NCBI GenBank assembly: GCA_031292465.1
Contig: JARLHB010000273.1
Coordinates: forward strand, 1-12,993
Reading direction: 5' to 3'
Origin: Ignavibacteriaceae bacterium
GTDB taxonomy: Bacteria > Bacteroidota > Ignavibacteria > Ignavibacteriales > Ignavibacteriaceae
DNA length: 12,993 nucleotides
The translations under genes were made by a program, and so were the position numbers. Below the pieces are notes generated by a model. The model was not told the DNA's origin. It searched no databases and saw only the letters and a program-made list of their open reading frames with translations. This document shows, piece by piece, positions 6,629 through 12,993 of this stretch. Position 1 is the first letter of the stretch, and the number at the start of each line of letters is the position of its first letter.

Positions 6629-7771
6629 CTAACTCAATGCCATTACAAATTCTCTTGTCTCTTTGTCACATTCGAAAATAGCATCAATATCAGGTGATTT
6701 ATGGTTTTCTATCTTCTCCATTGCTGTGGAGATAATATGCGGAATATGAGAAAATCTGATTTCCCCATTTAGAAACTTATGGACTGCAATTTCATTTGCA
6801 GCATTCATAATACAAGGCGCTGTACCGCCTATCGTTAATGCGTTATATGCGAGCATAAGGCATTCAAACTTTTCAAAATCAGGGCGAAAAAAAGTTAAAT
6901 TTCCGATTTCTGCAAAATCTAACCTCGGGAATTGGTTAGCCTGCCTGTCCGGGTAAGTTAAGGCATATTGTATAGGCAGTTTCATATCAGGTAAACCGAG
7001 TTGTGCTTTAACCGAACCGTCTATGTACTGAACCATTGAATGTATGATAGATTGAGGATGAATGACTACTTCAATTTCTTCCTGCTTAACGCCGAAAAGC
7101 CAGTATGCTTCAATTATTTCAAGCCCTTTGTTCATCATGGAAGCAGAATCAATTGTAATTTTCGCTCCCATTTTCCAGTTCGGGTGATTTAATGCTTCCT
7201 GCACTGTTACATTTGCCAGAGATGATTTTGTTTTATTTAAGAATGGCCCGCCGGAAGCAGTGAGAATAATTTTTTCAACCTGGTCTTTTTTCTCGCCTTC
7301 CAGGCACTGAAAAATAGCGCTGTGTTCGGAATCTATAGGAAGAAGTTTTGCATTATATTGACGGCATAATTTGGTTACCAGTTCCCCGGCAACAACCAGC
7401 GTTTCTTTATTTGCAAGGGCTATAATCTTACCGCGTTTAATAGCCTCAAGGGTTGGAGCCAATCCGCAAAAGCCAACCATTGCGCCCACAAAAATATCAT
7501 AATCAAGATTTGCTGCTGCATCTATCAGTCCCTGCTCACCAACAAGGACGTTGCATTCCCCGGCAATTCTGGCCTTTAATTCCATCCCGAGTTTTTCATC
7601 CTTTACTACAACAGTACCCGGATGAAATTCATGTATCTGAGGTTCAAGAAGGCCTATTTTAGTATTAACTGTAAGAGCAGTAATCTCAAAATCTTCAGGG
7701 AAATTCCTGATTACATTTAAAGTGTTAATACCTATCGAACCTGTAGAACCTAAAATTAAAACTTTTTTCAT
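6629..7771 (-). CDS. dxr: 1-deoxy-D-xylulose 5-phosphate reductoisomerase
   Basis: A 380-residue cytosolic enzyme, close to the usual 385-400. It converts DXP to 2-C-methyl-D-erythritol 4-phosphate with NADPH and a divalent metal, the first committed step of the MEP isoprenoid pathway. The N-terminus shows the NADPH motif GSTGSIG at 8-14. NKE at 121-123 is the conserved nucleotide-binding loop. LLPIDSEHSA at 143-152 supplies metal ligands D147 and E149, and MNKGLE ending at E218 supplies the third acidic ligand. TASGGPF at 171-177 and HPNWKMG at 196-202 are the substrate and flexible-loop signatures. No key residue is missing, so the enzyme should be active and the cell uses the MEP route, at least in part. 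The ATG at 7771 lacks an SD. rseP follows after 76 nt. Confidence 0.97.
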   Translation of the reverse strand: MKKVLILGSTGSIGINTLNVIRNFPEDFEITALTVNTKIGLLEPQIHEFHPGTVVVKDEKLGMELKARIAGECNVLVGEQGLIDAAANLDYDIFVGAMVGFCGLAPTLEAIKRGKIIALANKETLVVAGELVTKLCRQYNAKLLPIDSEHSAIFQCLEGEKKDQVEKIILTASGGPFLNKTKSSLANVTVQEALNHPNWKMGAKITIDSASMMNKGLEIIEAYWLFGVKQEEIEVVIHPQSIIHSMVQYIDGSVKAQLGLPDMKLPIQYALTYPDRQANQFPRLDFAEIGNLTFFRPDFEKFECLMLAYNALTIGGTAPCIMNAANEIAVHKFLNGEIRFSHIPHIISTAMEKIENHKSPDIDAIFECDKETREFVMALS

Positions 7772-7792
7772 ATATCATTTTATATAGAACTT

Positions 7793-7823
7793 TAAAAGTA
7801 CAGAAGATAGCTGTTTTAATCAA
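7793..7823 (-). promoter_or_regulatory. Candidate promoter of the dxr-rseP operon
   Basis: On the minus strand TTG (7823-7821) is followed after 20 nt by TACTTTTA (7800-7793), seven of eight matches to TAnnTTTG. This leaves about 21 nt to the dxr ATG. The rest of the 290-bp divergent gap 7772-8061 holds no gene I can support and must also contain the promoter of the plus-strand cytochrome gene. Confidence 0.4.
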
Positions 7824-8052
7824 TGAAAAACGACAGGGGTTCTTTAAATGAGTAGTACTAAAAAATCTCAGAACTGATATAATTGGAGCCTGCCCCAAAA
7901 TGTGAATATTGGCACTTCTCTGTGTAATAAGGGCACATTTATATAACAGAATGCTTAATAGCACAAGCAATAACTGCAAAAATGAGTTAGTTTTCTTTTA
8001 GAATTGATCTCGTTCCCGTTTTGTTATTATTTATTATAATTATCAATAAAGC

Positions 8053-8060
8053 GAGAGGTG
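8053..8060 (+). promoter_or_regulatory. Ribosome binding site of the cytochrome-barrel gene
   Basis: GAGAGGTG resembles the anti-SD complement and ends 1 nt before the ATG at 8062, with the AGAGG core 3-4 nt away. It supports this start, which also gives an intact signal peptide. Confidence 0.5.
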
Positions 8061-8061
8061 T

Positions 8062-9192
8062 ATGAATTACTCAAAATACCTATTAATACTTCTGTTTGTT
8101 TTAGCTATTTCACGGGGGATGTTTGCCATACCCAGATTTGCTTTAAGAATGGGCGCGCAATGTGTTGACTGCCATATAAGTCCGACAGGTGGAGAAATGA
8201 GGAACAAAGGCGGCTGGCATTACGGATTGCGTGCTTTACCACTGATTTCCCCCCGGGAAAAAGATGATGCATTAAATATGAGTAATGAAATCGGGAAAAA
8301 CATCGATATAGGGTTTGATTACCGCACACAATATCTTTATTCCCAGGAATTGCAAAAAACAACTTTTCAAAAAATGCAGGGTGCAATATATATCGATGCA
8401 AAAATTATGGACAGCATAGATGTTTATGCCAACTATGATTTTGTAAACGCCAATTGGGAAGGATTTGTAGTTGCACACATACTTCCTAACAGCAGTTATA
8501 TAAAAGTTGGTACATTTGTCCCTGATTTTGGCGTCTGGTTAGACGACCATACTGCATATACCCGTGGCGGGGATTTGGGCTATTTATTTACTATGAATCA
8601 AAGGCAGGGATCAATCTATGATTCGCGCTATAACATTACAGGCGTAGAGGCTGGTTTTAATATATCCGACTTTGCTTTGTTTACTGCAAGTGTTGGCAGC
8701 CCGGTTTCGCTTAATTTTAACTCGGATCCTACTTATACAACCAGTATAAAATTTACTCCGGTTATTGAAAACACGCTTGCCTTAATGTTCGGCGGATCCT
8801 ATTCAATATTTAAGGGGCCTCTTATTTATACGCAGGTCCCTTCCGAGCATAAGGTAAATATGTTCGGAGGTTTTGCGGGCTTCGGTATCGGCAATTTTAC
8901 GCTGCTTGGCGAATATGATTTGCTGCAGGATTATATACTTACAGGTACAAAATCAACTGCGCAAATGGTGGAAGCTTCTTACGTATTACTTAAGGGTTTG
9001 GAAGCTGTTGTCCGGTATGACAGGTTTGACCCGAACACATCTGTAACTAACGATGATGTTTCAAGATTAAATGTCGGTTTTAGTTTTTACCCCTACAGCT
9101 TCGTAGAGATAATACCGCAATACCGTTTCCAGTTTGAGACTCCTTCAGTTAAAAACGATTCATTCCTTCTGCAATTCCATTTCTTCTATTAG
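8062..9192 (+). CDS. Exported fused monoheme cytochrome c / outer membrane beta-barrel protein (Cyc2-like architecture)
   Basis: A 376-residue protein. Residues 1-22 are a signal peptide (cleavage after FA-22). Directly after it comes IPRFALRMGAQCVDCHISPT, holding one CxxCH heme c site (C34, C37, H38). Downstream Met46 and His53 are possible distal heme ligands. From about residue 80 to the end the sequence is repeated amphipathic beta-strands with aromatic girdles and short turns. It finishes QFHFFY, an aromatic terminus expected for barrel insertion. The loop GTFVPDFGVWLDDHT at 150-164 is striking and probably family-conserved. A single N-terminal heme plugged into a porin is the layout of Cyc2 iron oxidases and similar porin-cytochrome fusions, so electron transfer across the outer membrane is a reasonable inference. 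Direction and partner are unknown. It is monocistronic: divergent from dxr and followed by a hairpin. Alternatively it is a porin with a structural heme. Confidence 0.75.
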   Translation: MNYSKYLLILLFVLAISRGMFAIPRFALRMGAQCVDCHISPTGGEMRNKGGWHYGLRALPLISPREKDDALNMSNEIGKNIDIGFDYRTQYLYSQELQKTTFQKMQGAIYIDAKIMDSIDVYANYDFVNANWEGFVVAHILPNSSYIKVGTFVPDFGVWLDDHTAYTRGGDLGYLFTMNQRQGSIYDSRYNITGVEAGFNISDFALFTASVGSPVSLNFNSDPTYTTSIKFTPVIENTLALMFGGSYSIFKGPLIYTQVPSEHKVNMFGGFAGFGIGNFTLLGEYDLLQDYILTGTKSTAQMVEASYVLLKGLEAVVRYDRFDPNTSVTNDDVSRLNVGFSFYPYSFVEIIPQYRFQFETPSVKNDSFLLQFHFFY

Positions 9193-9199
9193 AATTTAC

Positions 9200-9232
9200 G
9201 TGTGAGGCTCACTGTATAGGTGAGCCTCACGC
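9200..9232 (+). terminator. Terminator-like hairpin after the cytochrome-barrel gene
   Basis: Arms 9202-9212 (GTGAGGCTCAC) and 9220-9230 are a perfect 11-bp inverted repeat with a 7-nt loop, extendable by a G-U and a G-C pair to 9200/9232. It starts 8-10 nt after the stop codon. The following bases (AAAGATATTTTGC) contain only a short T-run, so it may be a weak or factor-assisted terminator. Confidence 0.55.
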
Positions 9233-9267
9233 AAAGATATTTTGCCCCCTTCCCATTATTTCTTCCC

Positions 9268-9297
9268 TTGAAGGCTCTTCAGATTTTACTATCTTTG
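9268..9297 (+). promoter_or_regulatory. Bacteroidota-type promoter for the TPR-clpX operon
   Basis: TTG at 9268-9270 is followed after exactly 19 nt by TATCTTTG at 9290-9297, a perfect TAnnTTTG box. This is the best promoter match in the window and lies between the preceding hairpin and the TPR gene. The box ends 7 nt before the ATG at 9305, predicting a leader of only a few bases or none. Confidence 0.6.
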
Positions 9298-9304
9298 AGA
9301 TATA

Positions 9305-11149
9305 ATGAAGAAAATTTTTTTATCAGTAATCCTTATCTCTGGAATTTGCTTTGCGCAATTTGAGGATAACAATAAGTTTATGCTCGCCCAGAGCTATATA
9401 CAGGTTGCCCAATATGAAAAGGCAAAAACGCTTCTTGAAGAGCTTCATAAAAGCCAGCCAGGCAACTATGAATATTTTCAGGCGCTGAATGATGTTTATA
9501 GCCAGCTAAAAAGTTACGATGCTTCAATTGCCTTGATTGAGGGCCGTATGAATATTTCGAATCCTGATATAAATCTATACGGCTTGCTTGGTACTGCTTA
9601 TTATTTAAAAGGAGATGAAAACAAAGCCTTTGATACATGGGATAAGGGGCTAGAACAATTCCCTCAAAGCGAAGTGGGCTATAGAGTAATAGCCAATTAT
9701 GCAATGGAAAGGCGCGCATTTGAAAAAGCAATTCAGTACTTAAAGAAAGGCCAGGAAATTGCTGTTAACCCCCTTTACTTTGCTTTTGATCTTGCGAACT
9801 TATATACACTTACCATGCAGTATAAAGATGCAGCAGAAGAATACTGCCTGATTTTATCACGCAGCAATGAACAGTTAAATATAGTTGAAAACAAAATATT
9901 AAGTTATGTTTCCAAGCCCGGCGCATTGCAGGCAACAATCCCGGTTTTGGAAAAATATTCAAAAGAGGATCAGATTGCTTTTAAGTTTCTGCTTGCAAGG
10001 CTTTATGTGCAGGATAAGTCGTTTGACAAAGCTTATGAACTTTATAAAGAAATAAATGAAATTCAAAAAGCGCAGGGTGTGCCGCTATTTAATTTTGCAC
10101 AGTTAATGTATAGTGATCAAAACTATAAAATTTCTTCAGAAGTTTTTAACGATATTATAAATAAATATCCGGACTCACCAATAATCTCTATGGCAAAACT
10201 TGGATATGCCAAAGCACTTGAAGCGCTTATGGATGAGGAAAATTCTGCTAAAGTTTCTTTATGGAAGCCTTTTTACAAGAATGAGGCCGGGAAGTCAGCT
10301 AATGAAGAAAAAATAATCTCGGCTTATCTTGATATTATAAAAATTTATCCGCTTTCAGAAACAGCCAATGAAGCTTTGCTTAGGATAGGGCAACTGAAGC
10401 TGAAAGAAAAAGATCTGGCGGAAGCTGAAAAATATTTTCAAAACCTCGTAACCGATTCCCAGCTTTCTCAGTATGCGCCGGATGCATTTATGGACTTAGC
10501 AAGAGTGTCAATGCTTAAGGGCGATTTGGATGGGGCTGCATCAAATTATTTGAAGATTATTACAAATAACAGGTTCCCGGCTGAAAAGAAGAACTTAGCC
10601 TCATACCGGCTTGCAAGGATATATTTCTTTAAAGGTGAATTTGGAAAAGCTAAAGAGTATTTAGGCGGGATTTTGGATAATCTTGCTAATAATTCTGCCA
10701 ATGATGCGTTGTCGCTCTCTTTCTTAATGAACACTTCCGAAAATGATTCGTCTAACCTTGTGACTTTTGCACAGGCCGAACTTCTGGCTGAACAAGACAA
10801 TTTTAAAGAAGCGGCTAAAAAGTATCAAATTGTGGCTTCGGAGCCCCAAAAGCTGATGCTTCAAAATATGGCGGATTTACGGGAAGCTGAAATGGAGTTA
10901 GCAGATAATAATATAGACAGTGCATCTGCTAAATTTAAGGCGATTTCTGATGATGCAAATAAAAACATTTATGCTGATAAAGCATTATATTTGCTGGGAA
11001 AAATTTTCCAATACAGCTATAATGATAAGTCTAAGGCTGTAGAGACTTATGAAAATTTACTTGCAAAATTCCCCAACTCGTTATATCTTGATGATGCAAG
11101 TGCTGAAATAGTTAAATTAAAAGATAAATCATTCGATAAGATAGAATAA
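9305..11149 (+). CDS. Exported tetratricopeptide-repeat (TPR) protein
   Basis: A 614-residue protein with a signal peptide (MKKIFLSVILISGICFA, cleavage after residue 17), so probably periplasmic or at the periplasmic face of the outer membrane. Nearly all the rest is helical TPR-like repeats: paired helices with the pattern of small residues and Tyr/Phe (AQYEKAKTLLEELHKSQPGN at about 35-54; ADKALYLLGKIFQYS with AVETYENLLAKFPNS near the C-terminus). The repeats appear to fall into two blocks, about 25-200 and 230-605, with weaker repeats between. No catalytic domain or membrane anchor was seen. TPR solenoids usually scaffold protein complexes; the partner here is unknown. A strong promoter lies just upstream, no SD precedes the ATG, and the stop codon overlaps the start of clpX (TAATG), so the two are translationally coupled. 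Confidence 0.85.
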   Translation: MKKIFLSVILISGICFAQFEDNNKFMLAQSYIQVAQYEKAKTLLEELHKSQPGNYEYFQALNDVYSQLKSYDASIALIEGRMNISNPDINLYGLLGTAYYLKGDENKAFDTWDKGLEQFPQSEVGYRVIANYAMERRAFEKAIQYLKKGQEIAVNPLYFAFDLANLYTLTMQYKDAAEEYCLILSRSNEQLNIVENKILSYVSKPGALQATIPVLEKYSKEDQIAFKFLLARLYVQDKSFDKAYELYKEINEIQKAQGVPLFNFAQLMYSDQNYKISSEVFNDIINKYPDSPIISMAKLGYAKALEALMDEENSAKVSLWKPFYKNEAGKSANEEKIISAYLDIIKIYPLSETANEALLRIGQLKLKEKDLAEAEKYFQNLVTDSQLSQYAPDAFMDLARVSMLKGDLDGAASNYLKIITNNRFPAEKKNLASYRLARIYFFKGEFGKAKEYLGGILDNLANNSANDALSLSFLMNTSENDSSNLVTFAQAELLAEQDNFKEAAKKYQIVASEPQKLMLQNMADLREAEMELADNNIDSASAKFKAISDDANKNIYADKALYLLGKIFQYSYNDKSKAVETYENLLAKFPNSLYLDDASAEIVKLKDKSFDKIE

Positions 11150-12399
11150 TGGCAAAAAAACAGAACCAAAAAATAGTAAAATGCTCATTTTGCGGCAGAG
11201 ACGGCAGTGAAGTCGGCAGTATGATAGCCGGGCCTGATGTTTATATATGTGATATTTGTATAAGCAGCAGTGTGGATATATTAAAAAATAATCTTGCGGC
11301 ATATACTTATAAAACAAAGAATTCAATAATTCAAACGCCGGCGCTTATTAAAAAAACACTTGATGAATATGTAATTGGACAGGACAGGGCAAAGAAAGTC
11401 CTTTCCGTTGCGGTTTATAACCATTATAAGAGAATAAACTCAAAATCATCGTTTTTTGAACTTGATGAAACTGAAATTGAAAAAAGTAATATCTTATTAA
11501 TTGGCCCTACGGGAGTTGGCAAAACACTTTTAGCCCAAACTCTTGCAAAAATACTTGATGTACCTTTTGCCATTGCAGATGCAACAACCCTGACAGAAGC
11601 AGGATATGTCGGCGATGATGTGGAAACTGTGCTTGTGCACCTTTTGCAGGCTGCCGATTACAATCTTGAAAGAGCGCAAAAAGGAATAGTTTACATTGAT
11701 GAAATTCATAAAATAGCGCGTAAAAGCGAGAGCACTTCAATAACAAGAGATGTCTCCGGCGAGGGTGTTCAGCAGGCGTTATTAAAAATATTAGAAGGCA
11801 CAATTGCAGGCGTTCCGCCAAAAGGCGGCAGGAAGCATCCTGAACAGAGCTTAATAAATATAAATACGAAAAATATTTTATTTATTGTCGGCGGCGCTTT
11901 TGAAGGAATTGATAAAATTATTGCAGCCAGGATAAATAAAAATAGAATGGGCTTTGCCGCGCGATCATTGAAGAGCAAAACAGAAGATGAAGATATGCTT
12001 AAACATATCCTTCCGGATGATCTGCTCCGCTTTGGCTTAATACCTGAATTAATTGGAAGAATTCCAATTATTGCCCCGCTTCAGCCGCTTTCGGAAGATG
12101 CGTTAAAATGTATTTTGGTTGAACCTAAAAATGCAATATTGAAGCAGTATAAAAAATTATTTATGCTGGAAAATATCGAACTGGAATTTGACCCGCTGGC
12201 AATTGACGCTATTATTACAAGGGCGCAGGAGCGTAAAACCGGTGCGAGGGCGCTTCGTTCTATTGTGGAAGATTTTATGCTGGATATAATGTATGATTTA
12301 CCGGACAGGGAAAATGTTGAAAAATGCATTGTTACCAGGGATGTGGTAGAAAAAGGCGCCGAACCGATTTACCTTGAGTCAGACAGGAAATCAGCTTAA
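11149..12399 (+). CDS. clpX: ATP-dependent Clp protease ATP-binding subunit ClpX
   Basis: A 416-residue AAA+ unfoldase of normal size. It unfolds tagged or misfolded cytosolic proteins and feeds them to ClpP. The N-terminal zinc domain has C12, C15, C34 and C37 with the family spacing. The ATPase domain shows Walker A GPTGVGKT at 119-126, the pore loop GYVG at 152-155, Walker B IVYIDE at 180-185, the RKH loop at 228-230, the arginine finger in ELIGRIP (R304) and sensor 2 GAR at 365-367. The ClpP-docking loop reads MGF at 267-269 where E. coli has IGF, a mild change that should keep docking. The ATG overlaps the TPR stop codon by one base. No clpP or trigger factor gene lies next to it, which is unusual, because clpP commonly precedes clpX. 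Confidence 0.97.
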   Translation: MAKKQNQKIVKCSFCGRDGSEVGSMIAGPDVYICDICISSSVDILKNNLAAYTYKTKNSIIQTPALIKKTLDEYVIGQDRAKKVLSVAVYNHYKRINSKSSFFELDETEIEKSNILLIGPTGVGKTLLAQTLAKILDVPFAIADATTLTEAGYVGDDVETVLVHLLQAADYNLERAQKGIVYIDEIHKIARKSESTSITRDVSGEGVQQALLKILEGTIAGVPPKGGRKHPEQSLININTKNILFIVGGAFEGIDKIIAARINKNRMGFAARSLKSKTEDEDMLKHILPDDLLRFGLIPELIGRIPIIAPLQPLSEDALKCILVEPKNAILKQYKKLFMLENIELEFDPLAIDAIITRAQERKTGARALRSIVEDFMLDIMYDLPDRENVEKCIVTRDVVEKGAEPIYLESDRKSA

Positions 12400-12415
12400 T
12401 ATTACCCCGAAAAAG

Positions 12416-12447
12416 TATTCCTGCCTTTTAAATATTGTGCAGGAATA
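12416..12447. repeat. Weak hairpin after clpX
   Basis: TATTCCTGC at 12416-12424 and its exact complement at 12439-12447 form a 9-bp stem with a 14-nt loop. No T-run follows. It could be a poor terminator between clpX and the next gene, or have no function. Confidence 0.3.
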
Positions 12448-12486
12448 TGGCTTCAATTATTATTTACTACGCTTTATAAAAGTAAA

Positions 12487-12993
12487 ATGAAAAAACTTTT
12501 AGTTATCCTTTCTTTTATCCCTTTAGTTGTATTCTCCCAGTCAAAAATTTTGATTTACATGGATTTGAAACAGACCGATCATTTAAAAGCTTACGGGGTT
12601 ACATATCATGTACTTGAACGAGGAGAAAAAGCAGACTGGCTTTTAAATTACCGGGGCGGTTCTTTTATGTTTGATTATTCAGACATGACGGCTAACGAAT
12701 GCCGTATTGAGAACGTAGCATTTGATGAACTTGAAACTTCTCAGGCGGCAGATATTTATTCTTCGGTGCAGGCAGATGATAACAATATGGCTGTTGTAAG
12801 ATTAGAGAAAGCGCCTAAGATTGCCGTTTATGTGCCCCCAAGCTTTCATCCCTGGGATGATGCAGTTACCCTTGCATTAGACTATGCAAAAATCCCTTAT
12901 ACAAGAATTTGGAATGATGAAATTTTCCGCGGCGATTTATCTAAGTATGACTGGATCCATCTTCATCATGAAGATTTTACTGGGCAGTATGGA
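12487..12993 (+). CDS. Exported protein of unclear function, 5' part (truncated by window edge)
   Basis: The ATG at 12487 opens 169 codons to the right edge without a stop. The N-terminus is a signal peptide (MKKLLVILSFIPLVVFSQ, cleavage near residue 17). The mature part has KILIYMDLKQTDHLKAYG, then WLLNYRGGSF near residues 52-61, a PPSFHPWDDAVTLALDYA stretch near 116-133 and WIHLHHEDFTGQYG at the edge. I recall similar proteins in Ignavibacteria and Bacteroidota databases under the name asparagine synthetase B, but nothing here supports that: AsnB needs a Cys at its N-terminus and is cytosolic, whereas this is exported. The His-rich HLHHEDF segment could bind metal or substrate, which is speculation. 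No SD is visible; it lies 87 nt after clpX on the same strand. Confidence 0.7.
   Translation, partial: MKKLLVILSFIPLVVFSQSKILIYMDLKQTDHLKAYGVTYHVLERGEKADWLLNYRGGSFMFDYSDMTANECRIENVAFDELETSQAADIYSSVQADDNNMAVVRLEKAPKIAVYVPPSFHPWDDAVTLALDYAKIPYTRIWNDEIFRGDLSKYDWIHLHHEDFTGQYG

Noticed and set aside
7725..7979. An 84-codon minus-strand frame upstream of and overlapping the start of dxr.
   Set aside because: It overlaps the first 47 bases of dxr in another frame, shows no family-like motif, and covers the likely dxr promoter.
8004..8040. TTGATC and TATAAT upstream of the cytochrome gene as a sigma70-type promoter.
   Set aside because: The spacer is 25 nt, too long, and no good TAnnTTTG box with a -33 element was found there either.
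8105..8478. Minus-strand reading frames opposite the cytochrome-barrel gene.
   Set aside because: They are shadows of a plus-strand gene with signal peptide, heme motif and barrel features.
9305..9360. Cys15 in the TPR signal peptide as a lipoprotein lipobox.
   Set aside because: The residue before it is Ile, not Gly, Ala or Ser, and a standard signal peptidase I site (CFA) lies just after.
12050..12070. Perfect 9-bp inverted repeat (TAATTGGAA, GAA, TTCCAATTA).
   Set aside because: It lies within clpX and encodes the conserved arginine-finger segment ELIGRIP, so codon content explains it.

Overview
This AT-rich chromosomal window reads as core genome of a Bacteroidota or Chlorobi/Ignavibacteria-type bacterium. 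The clues are a plug-and-barrel outer membrane protein, a LytS/LytTR two-component pair, the dxr-rseP order, promoter boxes of the Bacteroidota form (TTG, 19-20 bp, TAnnTTTG), and a window-end gene resembling an exported family I recall from Ignavibacteria/Bacteroidota. Several genes have good Shine-Dalgarno (SD) sequences, which is unlike most classical Bacteroidia and leans toward the Ignavibacteria/Chlorobi side. The lineage call is inference. I saw no mobile element, CRISPR array, tRNA or rRNA.

Layout. 1-414 (minus) is the 5' part of an ABC exporter gene that runs off the left edge. 530-823 (minus) encodes an HU-type nucleoid protein with a clear intrinsic terminator at 481-514. 1038-2975 (plus) encodes an outer membrane plug/beta-barrel protein that meets, end to end, a minus-strand operon of sensor kinase (3683-4831) and LytTR response regulator (2983-3702), which overlap by 20 nt. 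4832-5190 holds no convincing gene but has two perfect 14-bp stem hairpins. 5191-7771 (minus) is dxr followed by rseP: isoprenoid precursor synthesis and site-2 intramembrane proteolysis.

On the plus strand from 8062 are an exported protein with one N-terminal CxxCH heme site fused to a predicted outer membrane barrel (8062-9192), a hairpin, a good Bacteroidota-type promoter, and a tightly coupled pair: an exported TPR protein (9305-11149) and clpX (11149-12399). The last gene (12487 to the edge) is the 5' part of an exported protein of unclear function.

The most interesting item is the fused monoheme cytochrome/porin at 8062-9192. Its architecture resembles Cyc2-type iron oxidases and suggests electron transfer across the outer membrane. 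Secondary points are promoter boxes so close to two start codons that the mRNAs may be leaderless, and a clpX cotranscribed with a periplasmic TPR protein instead of clpP.
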